Source: Eubacterium plexicaudatum ASF492 (GTDB taxonomy: Bacteria > Bacillota > Clostridia > Lachnospirales > Lachnospiraceae). Taken from it: DNA of 64,000 nucleotides. The notes under the pieces are model-generated. The model saw only the letters and a program-made list of their open reading frames with translations, did not search any database and was not told where the DNA came from. The stretch covers positions 4,779,501 to 4,843,500 of the forward strand of contig NZ_AQFT02000001.1 of assembly GCF_000364225.2 (NCBI RefSeq), read 5' to 3'. This document shows positions 1 through 10,156 of the stretch, one piece after another. The first letter of the stretch is position 1. Each line of letters starts with the position of its first letter. Position numbers and translations under genes: made by a program.

Positions 1-1
1 A

Positions 2-922
2 GAAAAAGGATCAGGCAACACATTTACATGGAATGCAGCAAACGGCAGATTTGTTGTAGATAAGGGTGCTAACGTAAAAACTGTGAACATTGCTAAAGCA
101 GGCAAAGTTGCTATTCAGGTTAATGAAGGTACACTTGGTGCAGTTAACGTAACAGCAAAAGCAGATGTCAGCATTGAAGGTAAATTAGCAGAAGGCGCAG
201 CAGCTATCGCTATTTCGTTCTCTTCAACAGCTACGGATGCAACATTAAAGACAGCAGTCAAAGTAGCAGTTACTACATTGGCTAAGATCGCTACGATCTT
301 CGAAAAAGGTGCTGAAGACAGTACAGTTAAACTGGCAGCTGCAGGCATCTCTGTAAAAGTTACAAACAATACTACAAAAGCTATTGTAGTTACAAAGAAC
401 AACAATGAAACAGCAAGCATTTCAGCTGGTAAGACTTCTGATGTAAGCGCTGTTAGTACAAACACTCCTGGTGGTTCTACAGGTACTTACCCGGGTAGTT
501 CTACGAGTAAGCCGCTTCCGAAAGCTCAGATTAATACAGGTTCTTCTATTAAGGTAAGTGTTTCCGGAACAGTTACCGGAGCAGCAGTTACCGGAGAAGT
601 ATCTACTGTTACTGGAGGAGTTATCACAGTTAATGTAGAACACGGGAACAATGTTATTACACCTAGCGGATATTCAGCAGAAGTAGAATATTCAGTTAAG
701 TTATCTGCTAAAGGTTGGTCAAAAACTGTAAATAGTAATTACAGAAATGTAGATATAGATCTTAAGGGTGCTCCAATAGGCAAAGAAATTACTGTTACGG
801 TTTCATGTCGTATCAAAGAGACTGCTTCCTATGCTGCAAGTGCTTGGAAACAGGTAAAACCGGTTAAATTAAATTTAAGTGTTGGTAATGTTAGTGCAGC
901 TCCAGCTAATGCTTGGGAATAA
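2..922 (+). CDS. Secreted or surface beta-rich protein, C-terminal part (cut by window start)
   Basis: The frame is open from the first bases, so the start lies outside the window; about 306 residues are visible. The sequence is rich in Val, Thr, Ala, Gly and Lys in alternating patterns typical of beta-solenoid or Ig-like extracellular modules. A Gly/Ser/Thr/Pro linker (about 470-520) separates an N-terminal repeat-like part from a C-terminal beta domain of about 130 residues ending in NVSAAPANAWE. I see no LPXTG motif, S-layer homology repeat, dockerin or membrane anchor in the visible part. A strong hairpin follows the stop. Function is unknown; export is inferred from composition only. Confidence 0.55.
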   Translation, partial: EKGSGNTFTWNAANGRFVVDKGANVKTVNIAKAGKVAIQVNEGTLGAVNVTAKADVSIEGKLAEGAAAIAISFSSTATDATLKTAVKVAVTTLAKIATIFEKGAEDSTVKLAAAGISVKVTNNTTKAIVVTKNNNETASISAGKTSDVSAVSTNTPGGSTGTYPGSSTSKPLPKAQINTGSSIKVSVSGTVTGAAVTGEVSTVTGGVITVNVEHGNNVITPSGYSAEVEYSVKLSAKGWSKTVNSNYRNVDIDLKGAPIGKEITVTVSCRIKETASYAASAWKQVKPVKLNLSVGNVSAAPANAWE

Positions 923-981
923 AATGTACTCATAAAAGTCATTCTATTTCATATTTAACAAAAGATAAATTATATTCTTTA

Positions 982-1022
982 AAAATAACACAGATGCTGT
1001 TAAACAGTATCTGTGTTATTTT
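982..1022 (+). terminator. Hairpin terminator after the surface protein gene
   Basis: A 14-bp perfect stem (982-995 with 1009-1022) starts with A residues and ends with TTATTTT, so it could act in both directions. The loop contains a smaller CTGTT/AACAG stem. Confidence 0.8.
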
Positions 1023-1454
1023 AAGATTAAGAAATATTAGTTATACGTACAAAGTAAACGGTAAATAGTGAGTGTCGTATAAAATAGAGCAATCTTACTT
1101 ATAATGTCCTTGAAAAATAACGAAAAACAGATTGCTATTTGTAATCTTTTATGATACATTAGATATATCTGGAAAACAGCTTTTATTCCTTATGCTGTTT
1201 TTTCTGTTAACATCTATTCACGTTTATGTGAATTCCATTTAATTGTGTATCCAATTGTCAGAAATCATTTACACTCTCGGAAAAACATTTTATTTCTTGC
1301 ATTATTACGCTTTTCTCTATATAATAAAGATAACATATGGACAATAAACATCGAAGGTTTCACACGGTTTTTATCTTGCGGCAGAATAACGTCTTTATCT
1401 ACAGGAAATATTACGGGTTTTCGGAGAAGTGAACGATTCTCGAAAGGAAAGAAG
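1023..1454. other. AT-rich intergenic region, no gene seen
   Basis: This stretch is AT-rich. An open frame runs upstream of the nuclease start from 1245, but it lacks a ribosome site and shows no family resemblance, so I do not call it coding. No RNA gene or clear promoter was recognised. Confidence 0.4.
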
Positions 1455-2444
1455 GTGAAGACTACGACTGCTAAAAGTAAACTGAAACCGGATATTGTCC
1501 TGAAAAACTTCTGGCGTGATAATGCGCGTTTTGCGGATTTATTTAACGGCGCTTTGTTTCATGGCGATCAGATTCTTGCCCCGCATATGCTTTTGGAATC
1601 CGACACCGATGTGTCTTCCATTTTGAAGTTCAACAGCTATGCGGAAACGCTACGACATATTCCGGATGTTGTAAAAAAGAGCGTCTATGGCATTGATTAT
1701 GAAGGAGTATTCCGATACTGTCAAGAAAAATAAAAAAGACAGGCTTCTGCATACTGCTCCCGAATTGCTTTCCGGACTGTGCAAAGAAGACCGCCTGCAC
1801 GCTGTTATTACCCTATGTGTATATTATGGTGAAACTGTCTGGGATGGCCCGCATTCTTTATTGGACATGATTCGTACGGAGGGCATTCCTGCTTCGCTTA
1901 AAAGCTATGTCAATGATTACCGAATGCATTTGGTTCAAATCAATGACAGCGACGCATACCGTTTTCAAAATACCGAAGTGCAGGATTTTTTGCAATTATG
2001 CGTAGCATCTATCGCAGAGATTATCATACAATGAAAGAGGTCTATGGAACCCGTGAAATCAGTGCAGAGCTTGGCCTTGCCATAGGAGTTGCCGCCAAAT
2101 CCGGCATCCTGATTCGCAAAGCTCTGAAAATGAACGACAACGGAGGTTTGATGAATATGTGTACTGCTTTAAAAGAATTGATGAATGAGGGAATCGAACA
2201 AGGCAAACGTGAAGGTATCGAACAAGGCAAACGAGAAGGTATCGAACAGGGTAAACGCGAAGGTATCGAACAAGGCAAACGTGAAGGTATCGAACAAGGC
2301 AAACGAGAAGGCTTAATCGAAGGAATGATTAAGACATATAAAGAATTCGGTCTTCCTGGGGATATAGCTGTCAAAAAGCTGCAGACAGAATATGGCCTTA
2401 CATTAGCAGACGCGCAAAAGCAAGTCGCAATGTATTATTTGTAG
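1455..2444 (+). pseudogene. Rpn-family (PD-(D/E)XK) recombination-promoting nuclease/transposase, decayed
   Basis: Three overlapping frames together resemble the Rpn nuclease / putative transposase family: an N-terminal part with NARFADLFNGALFHGDQIL, a middle part with HTAPELLSGLCKEDRL and VITLCVYYGE, and a C-terminal part with TMKEVYGTREISAELGLAIG. The likely start is GTG at 1455 after GAAAGGAAAGAAG. The segment between about 1675 and 1700, where the family normally carries its catalytic PD-(D/E)XK core, is missing and the frame changes there in a way one lost base cannot explain. A second shift near 2000 fits one lost base. The C-terminal part carries five 24-bp tandem repeats, a common feature of this family. 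The missing core points to a real pseudogene. Confidence 0.65.
2187..2306 (+). repeat. Five 24-bp tandem repeats encoding EGIEQGKR
   Basis: Five successive 24-bp units encode E-G-I-E-Q-G-K-R. Units differ only at wobble positions (ggc/ggt, cgt/cga/cgc), so they lie in a frame that was under protein-level selection. They probably form a charged helix or coiled coil at the nuclease C-terminus. Confidence 0.9.
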
Positions 2445-2990
2445 CAAAAATCCATATATTCGATCAGACAAAATTGGAGTAGAGGGGAATAAATTTCTCG
2501 CACTTTTCATTAAATCTGTACGTATCGCCTCTATGAATTTTGAAATAAAACCTGTTGTGGCGGATTCTGTGATTTTAGTACTAAAATATCTTCTTTGCGT
2601 ATAATGTCTGCAGCAAATTTTACCATTTCTTAAAGACCATACAACTGTCCATGCATTCCGCAGTTTTTTTATATTTTAAATTTATTATCTGATGTGTCTC
2701 ATTTTAAAATCATTATCATTAAAATTTTTCCTTATATACCGTACTTACGTATTACCGTTTATGTTTTTATAATTGACATATAGAGCTTTGAAAACATTTA
2801 TCGGTTTAAAAAATGAGGTGCTTTCTCATCTTCTTCAAATATAGGGAATACAAACTGGTATTCATATCTTCATAAATTTACAAAAGATTTATAATATTTC
2901 TTCCCGAAGTAGTTTTGCAAATAGAAAAAATGTGTTAGAATAAATCTTTATAAGTGGCATTTTCAGCATTTTTTGGAAAAAGGAGATTAT
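2445..2990. other. Intergenic region with candidate promoter at its 3' end
   Basis: About 545 bp without a supported gene. It is AT-rich with several short T runs. The only recognisable signal is the candidate promoter near 2914-2941. A TTGACA at 2773 lacks a good -10 at the right distance. Confidence 0.5.
2914..2941 (+). promoter_or_regulatory. Candidate sigma-A promoter for the DUF362 gene
   Basis: TTTGCA (2914-2919), a 16-base spacer and TAGAAT (2936-2941) precede the gene start by about 50 bases. The match is moderate. Confidence 0.45.
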
Positions 2991-4103
2991 ATGGAAAAAT
3001 CAAAAGTATATTATACATCATTTAAAGCAAATGAACATGAAAATCTTCTGCAGAAGCTGCGCAGATTGATGATTACGGCAGGAATGAAAGAGATTGACTT
3101 TGCAGATAAATATGCGGCAATCAAGATTCATTTTGGTGAATATGGTAATTTGGCTTTTTTAAGGCCGAATTATGCAAAAGTAATGGCGGACCTCGTGAAA
3201 GAATGCGGCGGAAAACCGTTTTTAACAGATTGCAATACGTTGTATGTCGGCAGCAGGAAAAATGCATTGGATCATATTGAAACGGCATATTTAAATGGGT
3301 TTAATCCTTATGCAACCGGATGTCATGTGTTGATTGGAGATGGATTGAAAGGTACCGATGAGACACTTGTTCCAATTCATGGAGAATATGTAAAAGAAGC
3401 GAAAATAGGAACTGCTATTATGGATGCGGATGTATTTTTAACGCTGACTCACTTTAAAGGGCATGAGATGACGGGATTTGGCGGTGCATTGAAGAACATA
3501 GGCATGGGCTGCGGTTCACGCGGCGGAAAGATGGAAATGCATAATGATGGCAAACCGTATGTGGAGGATCCGGACGGATGTATCGGATGTGGAAGCTGTC
3601 AGCGCATCTGTGCGCATGGAGCACCGATTATGGAGAATAAAAAGGTTCATATTGATCATGAAAAATGCGTAGGATGCGGCAGATGTCTGGCTGTCTGTCC
3701 GAAAGATGTCATTCAGCCAAGTTCATCTTCTTCTGTAAAAAGTTTAAATTGTAAGATGGCGGAATATAGTCTGGCAGTATGTAAAGGACGCCCGCACTTC
3801 CACGTTTCTCTGATTTGTGATGTTTCTCCGAACTGTGACTGTCATGCGGAAAATGATATCCCGATTATACCGGATGTGGGAATGTTTGCTTCTTTTGATC
3901 CGGTGGCTTTGGATGTTGCCTGTGCGGATGCGGTAAATAAAATGCCGGTTATAGAGGGAAGCATATTGAGCGACAATCTGAAAGAAGATGCAAATCATGG
4001 AGAAGGGCATGATCATTTTCATATGACGCATCCGGATACGGAGTGGAAGTCCTGTATCGAACATGCGGTAAAATTGGCCTTGGACATGATCAATACGAGC
4101 TGA
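2991..4103 (+). CDS. DUF362 domain protein with two 4Fe-4S clusters
   Basis: A 370-residue protein. The N-terminal two thirds match the DUF362 family (for example AAIKIHFGEYGN, DVFLTLTHFKGHEMTGFGGALKN). Two ferredoxin-type motifs follow: CIGCGSCQRIC near residue 197 and CVGCGRCLAVC near residue 225, each with a later Cys-Pro or Cys-Ala, enough for two [4Fe-4S] clusters. The protein is probably cytosolic; the DUF362 reaction is not established and an electron-transfer role is inferred. ATG 2991 is chosen because AAAGGAGATTAT lies directly upstream; a TTG 18 bases earlier would overlap that site. A PurM-like gene follows after about 140 bp in the same direction. Confidence 0.85.
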   Translation: MEKSKVYYTSFKANEHENLLQKLRRLMITAGMKEIDFADKYAAIKIHFGEYGNLAFLRPNYAKVMADLVKECGGKPFLTDCNTLYVGSRKNALDHIETAYLNGFNPYATGCHVLIGDGLKGTDETLVPIHGEYVKEAKIGTAIMDADVFLTLTHFKGHEMTGFGGALKNIGMGCGSRGGKMEMHNDGKPYVEDPDGCIGCGSCQRICAHGAPIMENKKVHIDHEKCVGCGRCLAVCPKDVIQPSSSSSVKSLNCKMAEYSLAVCKGRPHFHVSLICDVSPNCDCHAENDIPIIPDVGMFASFDPVALDVACADAVNKMPVIEGSILSDNLKEDANHGEGHDHFHMTHPDTEWKSCIEHAVKLALDMINTS

Positions 4104-4242
4104 TCGGTATTTAAAGCAGAAATGATTATAACGGAATTATAAATGACACATAGCAGGACTGCCTGTTGGAGCTGCCTAATGTTGTCAGAAAATACGGGAG
4201 ATGATAACAGTTTATAAATATAAATAAAGGCAGGACAGGAAG

Positions 4243-5184
4243 TTGAGGGAAAAATTTGGATTAAGAAAGTTGGAAAATGAGATTTTGCTTGACCGTTTTC
4301 GTACGATGAGCCAGCCGACACTGGTGTCCGGAACAAATGGACTGAGCGGTAAGTTATATATTGCATCGGAAATGGATAAAATGGACAAAATAGGATATGA
4401 CTGTGTGGCGGCCTGTGTAAATGATATGGCAGCGCTGGGAGCAGAACCGTTGTTCTTTTATATGAACATTTCCTGTGTAAGGCCGCGCGCCGAAAAAATC
4501 AGAATTATCGAAGATGGCATTACACTTGGATGCGAGGAGGCACATATTCAGTTTGCCGGCTGTGAAATTGTGGAATTACCGGATAAGTATGCGTTTGATC
4601 AGTATGAGCTGGCGGGATTTATAGTTGGTATATTGGATGGAAAGAAAAAAATAGGCAGTGCCAGACTGGCAAGCGGTGATGTCATTATCGGGCTTCCGTC
4701 TAACGGTCTGCATAATAACGGTTATGTGCTGGCCAGAAAACAGTTGTTTTTATCAAAAGGGACAATGGAAGTCTATTATGATACGCTTGGCGCTACATTG
4801 GGAGAACAGCTGCTTAAGCCTACAAAAATGTATTATACATGTATGAAGCATTTGCTGGAGGCGGGGACAGAGGTGAAGTCCTGTGTGCAGGTTGCTCATG
4901 GCGGGCTTGATCGTGCGCTGCGCCTTCTTCTTCATGAAAGGTATGGAGCGGTTGTCAAACAAAGGACGGATACGATTCCTCCGATTTATCAAATGCTGCA
5001 TAAAGATGGAAACATTGATATCCAGCTGATGCGCCAGACTTTTAATATGGGTATCGGCATGCTGATGATTGTAGCGGAGGATGTGGCTGATAAAGCGGCC
5101 GAATATCTGGAAGAAGCAGGGGAAAGACCGGTTTTTCTTGGACTGGTGGAGACAGAACGGGATTTGATCCGGTATCTGGAGTAG
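4243..5184 (+). CDS. PurM-like AIR synthase-related protein
   Basis: A 313-residue protein colinear with phosphoribosylformylglycinamidine cyclo-ligase (PurM): AACVNDMAALGAEPLFF, YELAGFIVGIL, GLPSNGLHNNGYVLARK, AHGGLDRAL, and TFNMGIGMLMIV near the end. Key PurM positions differ, however: the ATP-binding DGVGTKL motif reads NGLSGKL and the GGETAEMP motif reads AGCEIVELP. It also lacks part of the usual N-terminus. It is therefore a diverged paralogue, and AIR synthase activity should not be assumed. The start is TTG 4243 after CAGGACAGGAAG. There are no pur genes next to it; the coiled-coil gene begins 15 bp downstream, which suggests shared transcription. Confidence 0.75.
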   Translation: MREKFGLRKLENEILLDRFRTMSQPTLVSGTNGLSGKLYIASEMDKMDKIGYDCVAACVNDMAALGAEPLFFYMNISCVRPRAEKIRIIEDGITLGCEEAHIQFAGCEIVELPDKYAFDQYELAGFIVGILDGKKKIGSARLASGDVIIGLPSNGLHNNGYVLARKQLFLSKGTMEVYYDTLGATLGEQLLKPTKMYYTCMKHLLEAGTEVKSCVQVAHGGLDRALRLLLHERYGAVVKQRTDTIPPIYQMLHKDGNIDIQLMRQTFNMGIGMLMIVAEDVADKAAEYLEEAGERPVFLGLVETERDLIRYLE

Positions 5185-5199
5185 AAAAGAGGCGAATAG

Positions 5200-6352
5200 A
5201 TGAGCTCACAGGACAGACTTGAAAATGTACTAAGAGATATACATGTGATGATATCCAAGAGTGAGACGTATGATACGGATCGCATCATCGTCAAAAAACA
5301 AGATATATTTAATTTAATTGACCGCCTGAATGCAAGTATCTACGAGATTATGGATGAGTACGAACTGACACAGCAGAGCAGGGATCGGGCAATCCGGGAA
5401 AAAAAGAAGGAGGGTGACAGGATCATTTGGGATGCGAGTCGCCAGGCAGAAGATATTTATGCAGCATCGGTGATGTATACGGAAGAAGCGCTGAATCATC
5501 TGAATGTAATGGTAGATGAAGCAGATGCAACGGTAGATCGGATGTACCGGGAATTTCAGAAAAATATCAAGCTGCAACAGGAAACGATCCGTGAAAACCA
5601 GCTGGAATTAAAGAGCCAGCTTCAGCTGCTGGCAGATACGGAAAAGTATTTGCGAATGATTGAAGAGAGAAACCGTGAGATTGAACGGGAACGGGCAGAG
5701 AAAAAGGCAGAAAGACATTAGAAAACTTTGGAGAAAAGCATACGGTTATAAAACCGGAGATTAAAATAAATGAAGATTATTTTCGAAAGGCCGGCATTCC
5801 ATTTGAAAAAGAAGAAGAAAAACAAACGGAAGCCGAAGAAATAATGCAGCCATTGGAAGATGAAGGTGTGATAGAATCAACTTTAAAAAAAGCTGCTGAA
5901 GATATACAGCAATTATTTACGGAAGATAAAAAAACAGATAAGAATGTAAAAAAGAGTACAAATACGGATGTAAACAAAGAAAAATACAGGAAGATTCTGA
6001 AAGCAGAGAGAAAATGGCTGTTGACAGCGATACGGAAACAGATCGGTCGTCTTCGCCTGATCAGACATCCGAAGCAGAAAAACAGCAGCCTCAAACGGCG
6101 CAGGTGGATACAGAGAATGAATCTGCAAAAATGCAAGCGGAGGATACAGCAAAGGATCAGTCCGGGCATTTGTCTGATTTGGCATCGCCCAAAGATGCGG
6201 TCAGTGCAGCCGAGGCTGAGATTAAAGTCAATTTGGATGCGGAATATTTCAGGCAAAAAGGCGATGGGACAGATGAGAATGTGAAACAGCCGCAAAATGA
6301 AAAACTTTCATTGTTAGACAGATTAATGGGAAAAAAGAAAACTTTATTATGA
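5200..6352 (+). CDS. Coiled-coil protein, V-ATPase subunit H/DivIVA-like (two frameshifts)
   Basis: Three frames join into one protein of about 384 residues if single bases lost near 5716-5721 and 6011-6014 are restored. The N-terminal 170 residues are long amphipathic helices with heptad-like spacing (ILNLIDRLNASIYEIMDEY and a long E/K/R/Q-rich helix), resembling small DivIVA-like or vacuolar ATPase subunit H-like coiled coils common in Lachnospiraceae. The C-terminal half is acidic and low complexity, ending in LSLLDRLMGKKKTLL. No membrane segment or enzyme motif is visible. The gene ends inside the start region of the aconitase-family gene (overlap at 6349-6352), so the two are probably co-transcribed. 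A cell-division or scaffold role is possible only. Confidence 0.6.
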
Positions 6353-6369
6353 ACACAAGGAGGATTCAG

Positions 6370-8667
6370 ATGAAACTTTATGACAAGGGTGTGTATCTGA
6401 TCAATGGTACGGAACTGGTAGAAGATACTCCGGATGCATCGGCAGCTTTAAAAGCTGGAACAGGTAATGACGTTACGCCGGATCAGGCAAAAAAACAGAC
6501 AATTGCATACCGTATTTTAGAGGAACACAATACATCTGGGAACATGGAGAAGCTTCAGATTAAATTTGATAAGCTGACATCTCATGACATTACTTTTGTC
6601 GGCATTATTCAGACGGCACGGGCATCGGGACTGGAAAAGTTTCCGATTCCATATGTACTGACGAACTGCCATAACAGTTTATGTGCGGTAGGCGGTACGA
6701 TTAATGAAGACGACCATATGTTTGGCCTTTCGTGTGCAAAAAGATATGGTGGAATCTATGTACCTCCTCATCAGGCAGTGATTCATCAGTTTGCCAGAGA
6801 GATGATGGCTGGCGGCGGCAAAATGATTTTGGGATCGGATTCGCATACCCGTTATGGCGCATTGGGAACAATGGCAATGGGAGAAGGCGGACCTGAGCTG
6901 GTAAAACAGCTGCTGAGCCAGACTTATGATATTAATATGCCGGGTGTTGTTGGCATTTATCTGACAGGGAAACCGGAAAAAGGTGTCGGACCACAGGATA
7001 TTGCAATCGCCATTATTAAAGAAGTGTTTGCAAACGGCTATGTAAAAAATAAAGTGATGGAGTTTGTAGGACCTGGTGTTGCAAATCTGAGTGTGGATTT
7101 TAGAATCGGTGTCGATGTTATGACAACAGAGACAACCTGTTTGTCTTCTATCTGGAAAACGGATGAACAGGTGAAAGAATTTTATGAGATTCATGGACGT
7201 GCGGAAGATTATGCAGAACTGAATCCTGGAAAAACGGCATATTATGATGGTATGATCGAATTGGATTTAAGTACGGTTAAGCCTATGATTGCAATGCCAT
7301 TCCATCCGAGCAACGCATATACGATTGAAGAGCTGAATCAAAATTTGACAGATATTCTTGCGGACTGTGAGCAAAAAGCACAGGTAAGTTTTAACGGCGC
7401 TGTAAATCTAAATCTCAAAGAAAAAATCCGTAACGGAAAATTATATGTCGATCAGGGTATTATTGCAGGCTGCGCAGGCGGCGGTTTTGAAAATATCTGT
7501 GACGCAGCAGATATTTTAGATGGTGCAGCCATTGGAGCAGATGAATTTACACTGAGCGTATATCCTGCAAGTATGCCGGTTTATATGGAACTGGTACGTA
7601 ATGGAGCAGCAGCCAAAATTATGGCGGCAGGCGGCGTTATGAAGACAGCGTTCTGCGGACCTTGCTTCGGAGCCGGTGATACGCCTGCAAACAACGGTTT
7701 TTCGATCAGACATTCAACAAGAAACTTCCCAAATCGTGAAGGTTCGAAAGTACAGAGCGGACAGATTGCATCCGTAGCGTTGATGGATGCCAGATCTATT
7801 GCAGCGACTGCAGCAAATAAAGGATATCTTACTGCAGCTACGGATGTGGATGCTGCCTTTACAAAACCGAAATATTTCTTTGATCGGACAATTTATCAGA
7901 ATCGTGTGTTTGACAGCCATGGAAATGCAGATTCTTCAGTAGAAGTGAAGATGGGGCCGAATATTAAAGACTGGCCGAAGATGTGTGCGTTAACGGAACA
8001 TCTGCTGTTAAAAGTAGTATCTGAGATTCATGATCCGGTAACAACGACAGACGAACTGATTCCATCCGGTGAAACATCTTCTTATCGATCCAATCCGCTT
8101 GGACTGGCTGAGTTTACCTTATCCAGAAAGGATCCTGCATATGTGGGACGTGCGAAAGAAGTACAGGCAGCGGAAAAGGTAAGAGAAGACGGCGGTCATC
8201 CTTATGAAGTTCTTCCGGAACTAAAAGATGCCGTGGATGTTATATTAAAGAAATTTCCAAATGCCAATGAAAGTAATACCGGAATCGGCAGTACGATATT
8301 TGCAGTAAAACCAGGAGACGGCTCCGCACGGGAACAGGCTGCTTCCTGTCAGAAAGTATTGGGCGGCTGGGCAAATATTGCTTTTGAATATGCGACAAAG
8401 CGATATCGTTCCAATCTCATCAACTGGGGAATGCTTCCGCTCCTGATGGAACAGGCAGGCCAGGATGAAACTTTGCCATTTGCAAATGGAGATTATTTAT
8501 TCCTGCCGGATATTCGTAAAGCAGTAGAAGAAAAGCAATCTGTTATTACGGCATATGCGGTAAAAGACGGCGATCTGAAAGAGTTTCACATGACACTTGG
8601 AGAATTAACGGACGATGAACGTGAAATTATACTGAAAGGCTGTCTGATTAATTTTAACAGAAAATAA
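6370..8667 (+). CDS. Aconitase-family hydratase
   Basis: A 765-residue protein of the aconitase superfamily, which performs stereospecific hydration and dehydration (citrate/isocitrate type) using a [4Fe-4S] cluster. Visible signatures are VLTNCHNSLCAVGG, the active-site GSDSHTRYGALG loop, GIIAGCAGGGFENICDAADIL and CGPCFGAGDTPANNGFS followed by STRNFPNREG, which together supply the cluster cysteines and substrate-binding Arg/Ser residues. The swivel domain is at the C-terminus (KRYRSNLINWGMLPLL). Length fits the Lachnospiraceae hydratases related to mitochondrial-type aconitase. ATG 6370 is preferred over ATG 6349 because AAGGAGG lies at 6357-6363. Exact substrate (citrate or a relative) cannot be read from sequence. 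Confidence 0.88.
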   Translation: MKLYDKGVYLINGTELVEDTPDASAALKAGTGNDVTPDQAKKQTIAYRILEEHNTSGNMEKLQIKFDKLTSHDITFVGIIQTARASGLEKFPIPYVLTNCHNSLCAVGGTINEDDHMFGLSCAKRYGGIYVPPHQAVIHQFAREMMAGGGKMILGSDSHTRYGALGTMAMGEGGPELVKQLLSQTYDINMPGVVGIYLTGKPEKGVGPQDIAIAIIKEVFANGYVKNKVMEFVGPGVANLSVDFRIGVDVMTTETTCLSSIWKTDEQVKEFYEIHGRAEDYAELNPGKTAYYDGMIELDLSTVKPMIAMPFHPSNAYTIEELNQNLTDILADCEQKAQVSFNGAVNLNLKEKIRNGKLYVDQGIIAGCAGGGFENICDAADILDGAAIGADEFTLSVYPASMPVYMELVRNGAAAKIMAAGGVMKTAFCGPCFGAGDTPANNGFSIRHSTRNFPNREGSKVQSGQIASVALMDARSIAATAANKGYLTAATDVDAAFTKPKYFFDRTIYQNRVFDSHGNADSSVEVKMGPNIKDWPKMCALTEHLLLKVVSEIHDPVTTTDELIPSGETSSYRSNPLGLAEFTLSRKDPAYVGRAKEVQAAEKVREDGGHPYEVLPELKDAVDVILKKFPNANESNTGIGSTIFAVKPGDGSAREQAASCQKVLGGWANIAFEYATKRYRSNLINWGMLPLLMEQAGQDETLPFANGDYLFLPDIRKAVEEKQSVITAYAVKDGDLKEFHMTLGELTDDEREIILKGCLINFNRK

Positions 8668-8682
8668 AAGTGGTGTATTGAT

Positions 8683-10044
8683 ATGGAAAAAGATGAAAAA
8701 AAACAGACGATACGGCAGCAGTTAAAGCCGGGATCGGATTGGAACATACGGCCATACCTGGCAATGGGGCTGACCTGTTTTATCGTGTTCAGCTGCTGCA
8801 TTCTGGTTGTGTGCCTGCTGTTTCGTTTTAAAGACATAAAGTCCGTATTTCATATGCTTGTCGGAATTGCACAGCCGATTTTATACGGTCTTGCGATCGG
8901 GTATCTGATTAATCCGATTATGATGTTTTTTGAACGTTACCTGTTAAAGTTTGCTGACAGGAAAGGGGCAAAGAGAAAATTACGCCGTATGATCCGTACG
9001 ATTTCAAGTATTTTAGCTGTGCTTGTATTTATACTTGTCATCGTTTTACTCATATCTATGGTAATACCGGAAATATCGGCCAATGTATCCAATCTGGTAG
9101 ATACTTTGCCGGCACAGATTAATTCGTTTATCGTTCATCTGAACGACTGGGAATACGGAAATCACAAAATGATCGCTGTTGTGGAAGAATATTTGATGAC
9201 GGCAGCTGACTGGATGGAAGATTTTCTGAAAAATTCACTGCTTCCACAGACAAAAGATTATGTAGCTACGGTTACGAGTGGTGTGCTGAATGTGCTGAAT
9301 GTATTTAAAAATCTTGTGATTGGCCTGGTTGTTTCGATTTATGTAATGTGCGAGAAGGAAAGCTTTGAGGGGCAGACAAAAAAAATTATTTTTGCGCTGC
9401 TCCCGGCACGTGCCGCAAATCAGGTTATACAGGTATTTCATACGACAAATGAGATTTTTGGCGGGTTTATTAAAGGAAAGCTGCTGGATTCTTTAATTAT
9501 CGGAATTATATGCTATATTGTGTTGTGTATTATTAAAATGCCGTATACGCTGCTGGTCAGTGTAATTGTAGGTGTAACAAACATTATTCCGTTTTTTGGT
9601 CCGTTTATCGGAGCAATACCGAGTGCTTTTTTAATTTTGCTTGTTGATCCGCTGTATGCGGTATATTTTGTTATATTTGTAGTAATACTGCAGCAGGTAG
9701 ACGGAAATATTATTGGTCCGAAGATTTTGGGAGATTCTACGGGATTATCATCCTTTTGGGTTATGTTTGCAATTTTAGTTGGAAGCGGATTATTCGGCGT
9801 TATGGGAATGCTGCTCGGATGTCCGGTATTTGCGGTCATTTATTATATTGTTCAAAAGGTTGTACATTTCTTTCTTAAAAAGAAAAAACTTCCGGTGGAG
9901 ACAGGCGTTTATATCGAAGCTACGGGTGTAGGTCCATCGGATGGACGTCTTTGGTACGGAAAATATGCGGATGAAAAGAATTCGGAGCAAAAAGTTGCGA
10001 ATCGGGAAAAATCGGAGGGTGCGACGGAAGACGAAAAGGCATAA
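8683..10044 (+). CDS. AI-2E family transporter
   Basis: A 453-residue polytopic membrane protein with about eight hydrophobic segments, starting after a charged N-terminus of about 25 residues. It carries family features: AQPILYGLAIGYLINP near the start, a long soluble region around residues 130-190, FGGFIKGKLLDSLIIGIICYI, GVTNIIPFFGPFIGAIPSAFLILL and QQVDGNIIGPKILGDSTGLSSFWV. Members include putative autoinducer-2 exporters and Na+/H+ antiporters, so the cargo cannot be assigned. It begins 15 bp after the hydratase. The C-terminal tail of about 55 residues is hydrophilic and highly charged. Confidence 0.87.
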   Translation: MEKDEKKQTIRQQLKPGSDWNIRPYLAMGLTCFIVFSCCILVVCLLFRFKDIKSVFHMLVGIAQPILYGLAIGYLINPIMMFFERYLLKFADRKGAKRKLRRMIRTISSILAVLVFILVIVLLISMVIPEISANVSNLVDTLPAQINSFIVHLNDWEYGNHKMIAVVEEYLMTAADWMEDFLKNSLLPQTKDYVATVTSGVLNVLNVFKNLVIGLVVSIYVMCEKESFEGQTKKIIFALLPARAANQVIQVFHTTNEIFGGFIKGKLLDSLIIGIICYIVLCIIKMPYTLLVSVIVGVTNIIPFFGPFIGAIPSAFLILLVDPLYAVYFVIFVVILQQVDGNIIGPKILGDSTGLSSFWVMFAILVGSGLFGVMGMLLGCPVFAVIYYIVQKVVHFFLKKKKLPVETGVYIEATGVGPSDGRLWYGKYADEKNSEQKVANREKSEGATEDEKA

Positions 10045-10068
10045 TTTGTTAATTTTTTAAGTAGTTTT

Positions 10069-10097
10069 TTGACATGAGCGGTTACCTATGGTAAACT
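10069..10097 (+). promoter_or_regulatory. Sigma-A promoter for the TPR/P-loop gene
   Basis: TTGACA (10069-10074), a 17-base spacer and TAAACT (10092-10097), about 60 bases before the start codon. The -35 is perfect and the spacing ideal. Confidence 0.8.
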
Positions 10098-10156
10098 AAC
10101 ATTGGAATCATATGCAGAGATAGAAACGAAGGTGAATAACAGCCTTTTATAGATAG

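Noticed and set aside
1245..1454. Upstream extension of the Rpn nuclease frame
   Set aside because: No ribosome site and no family resemblance before GTG 1455.
2773..2801. TTGACA as a promoter of the DUF362 gene
   Set aside because: No acceptable -10 lies 16-18 bases downstream, and the 2914 candidate is closer and better spaced.
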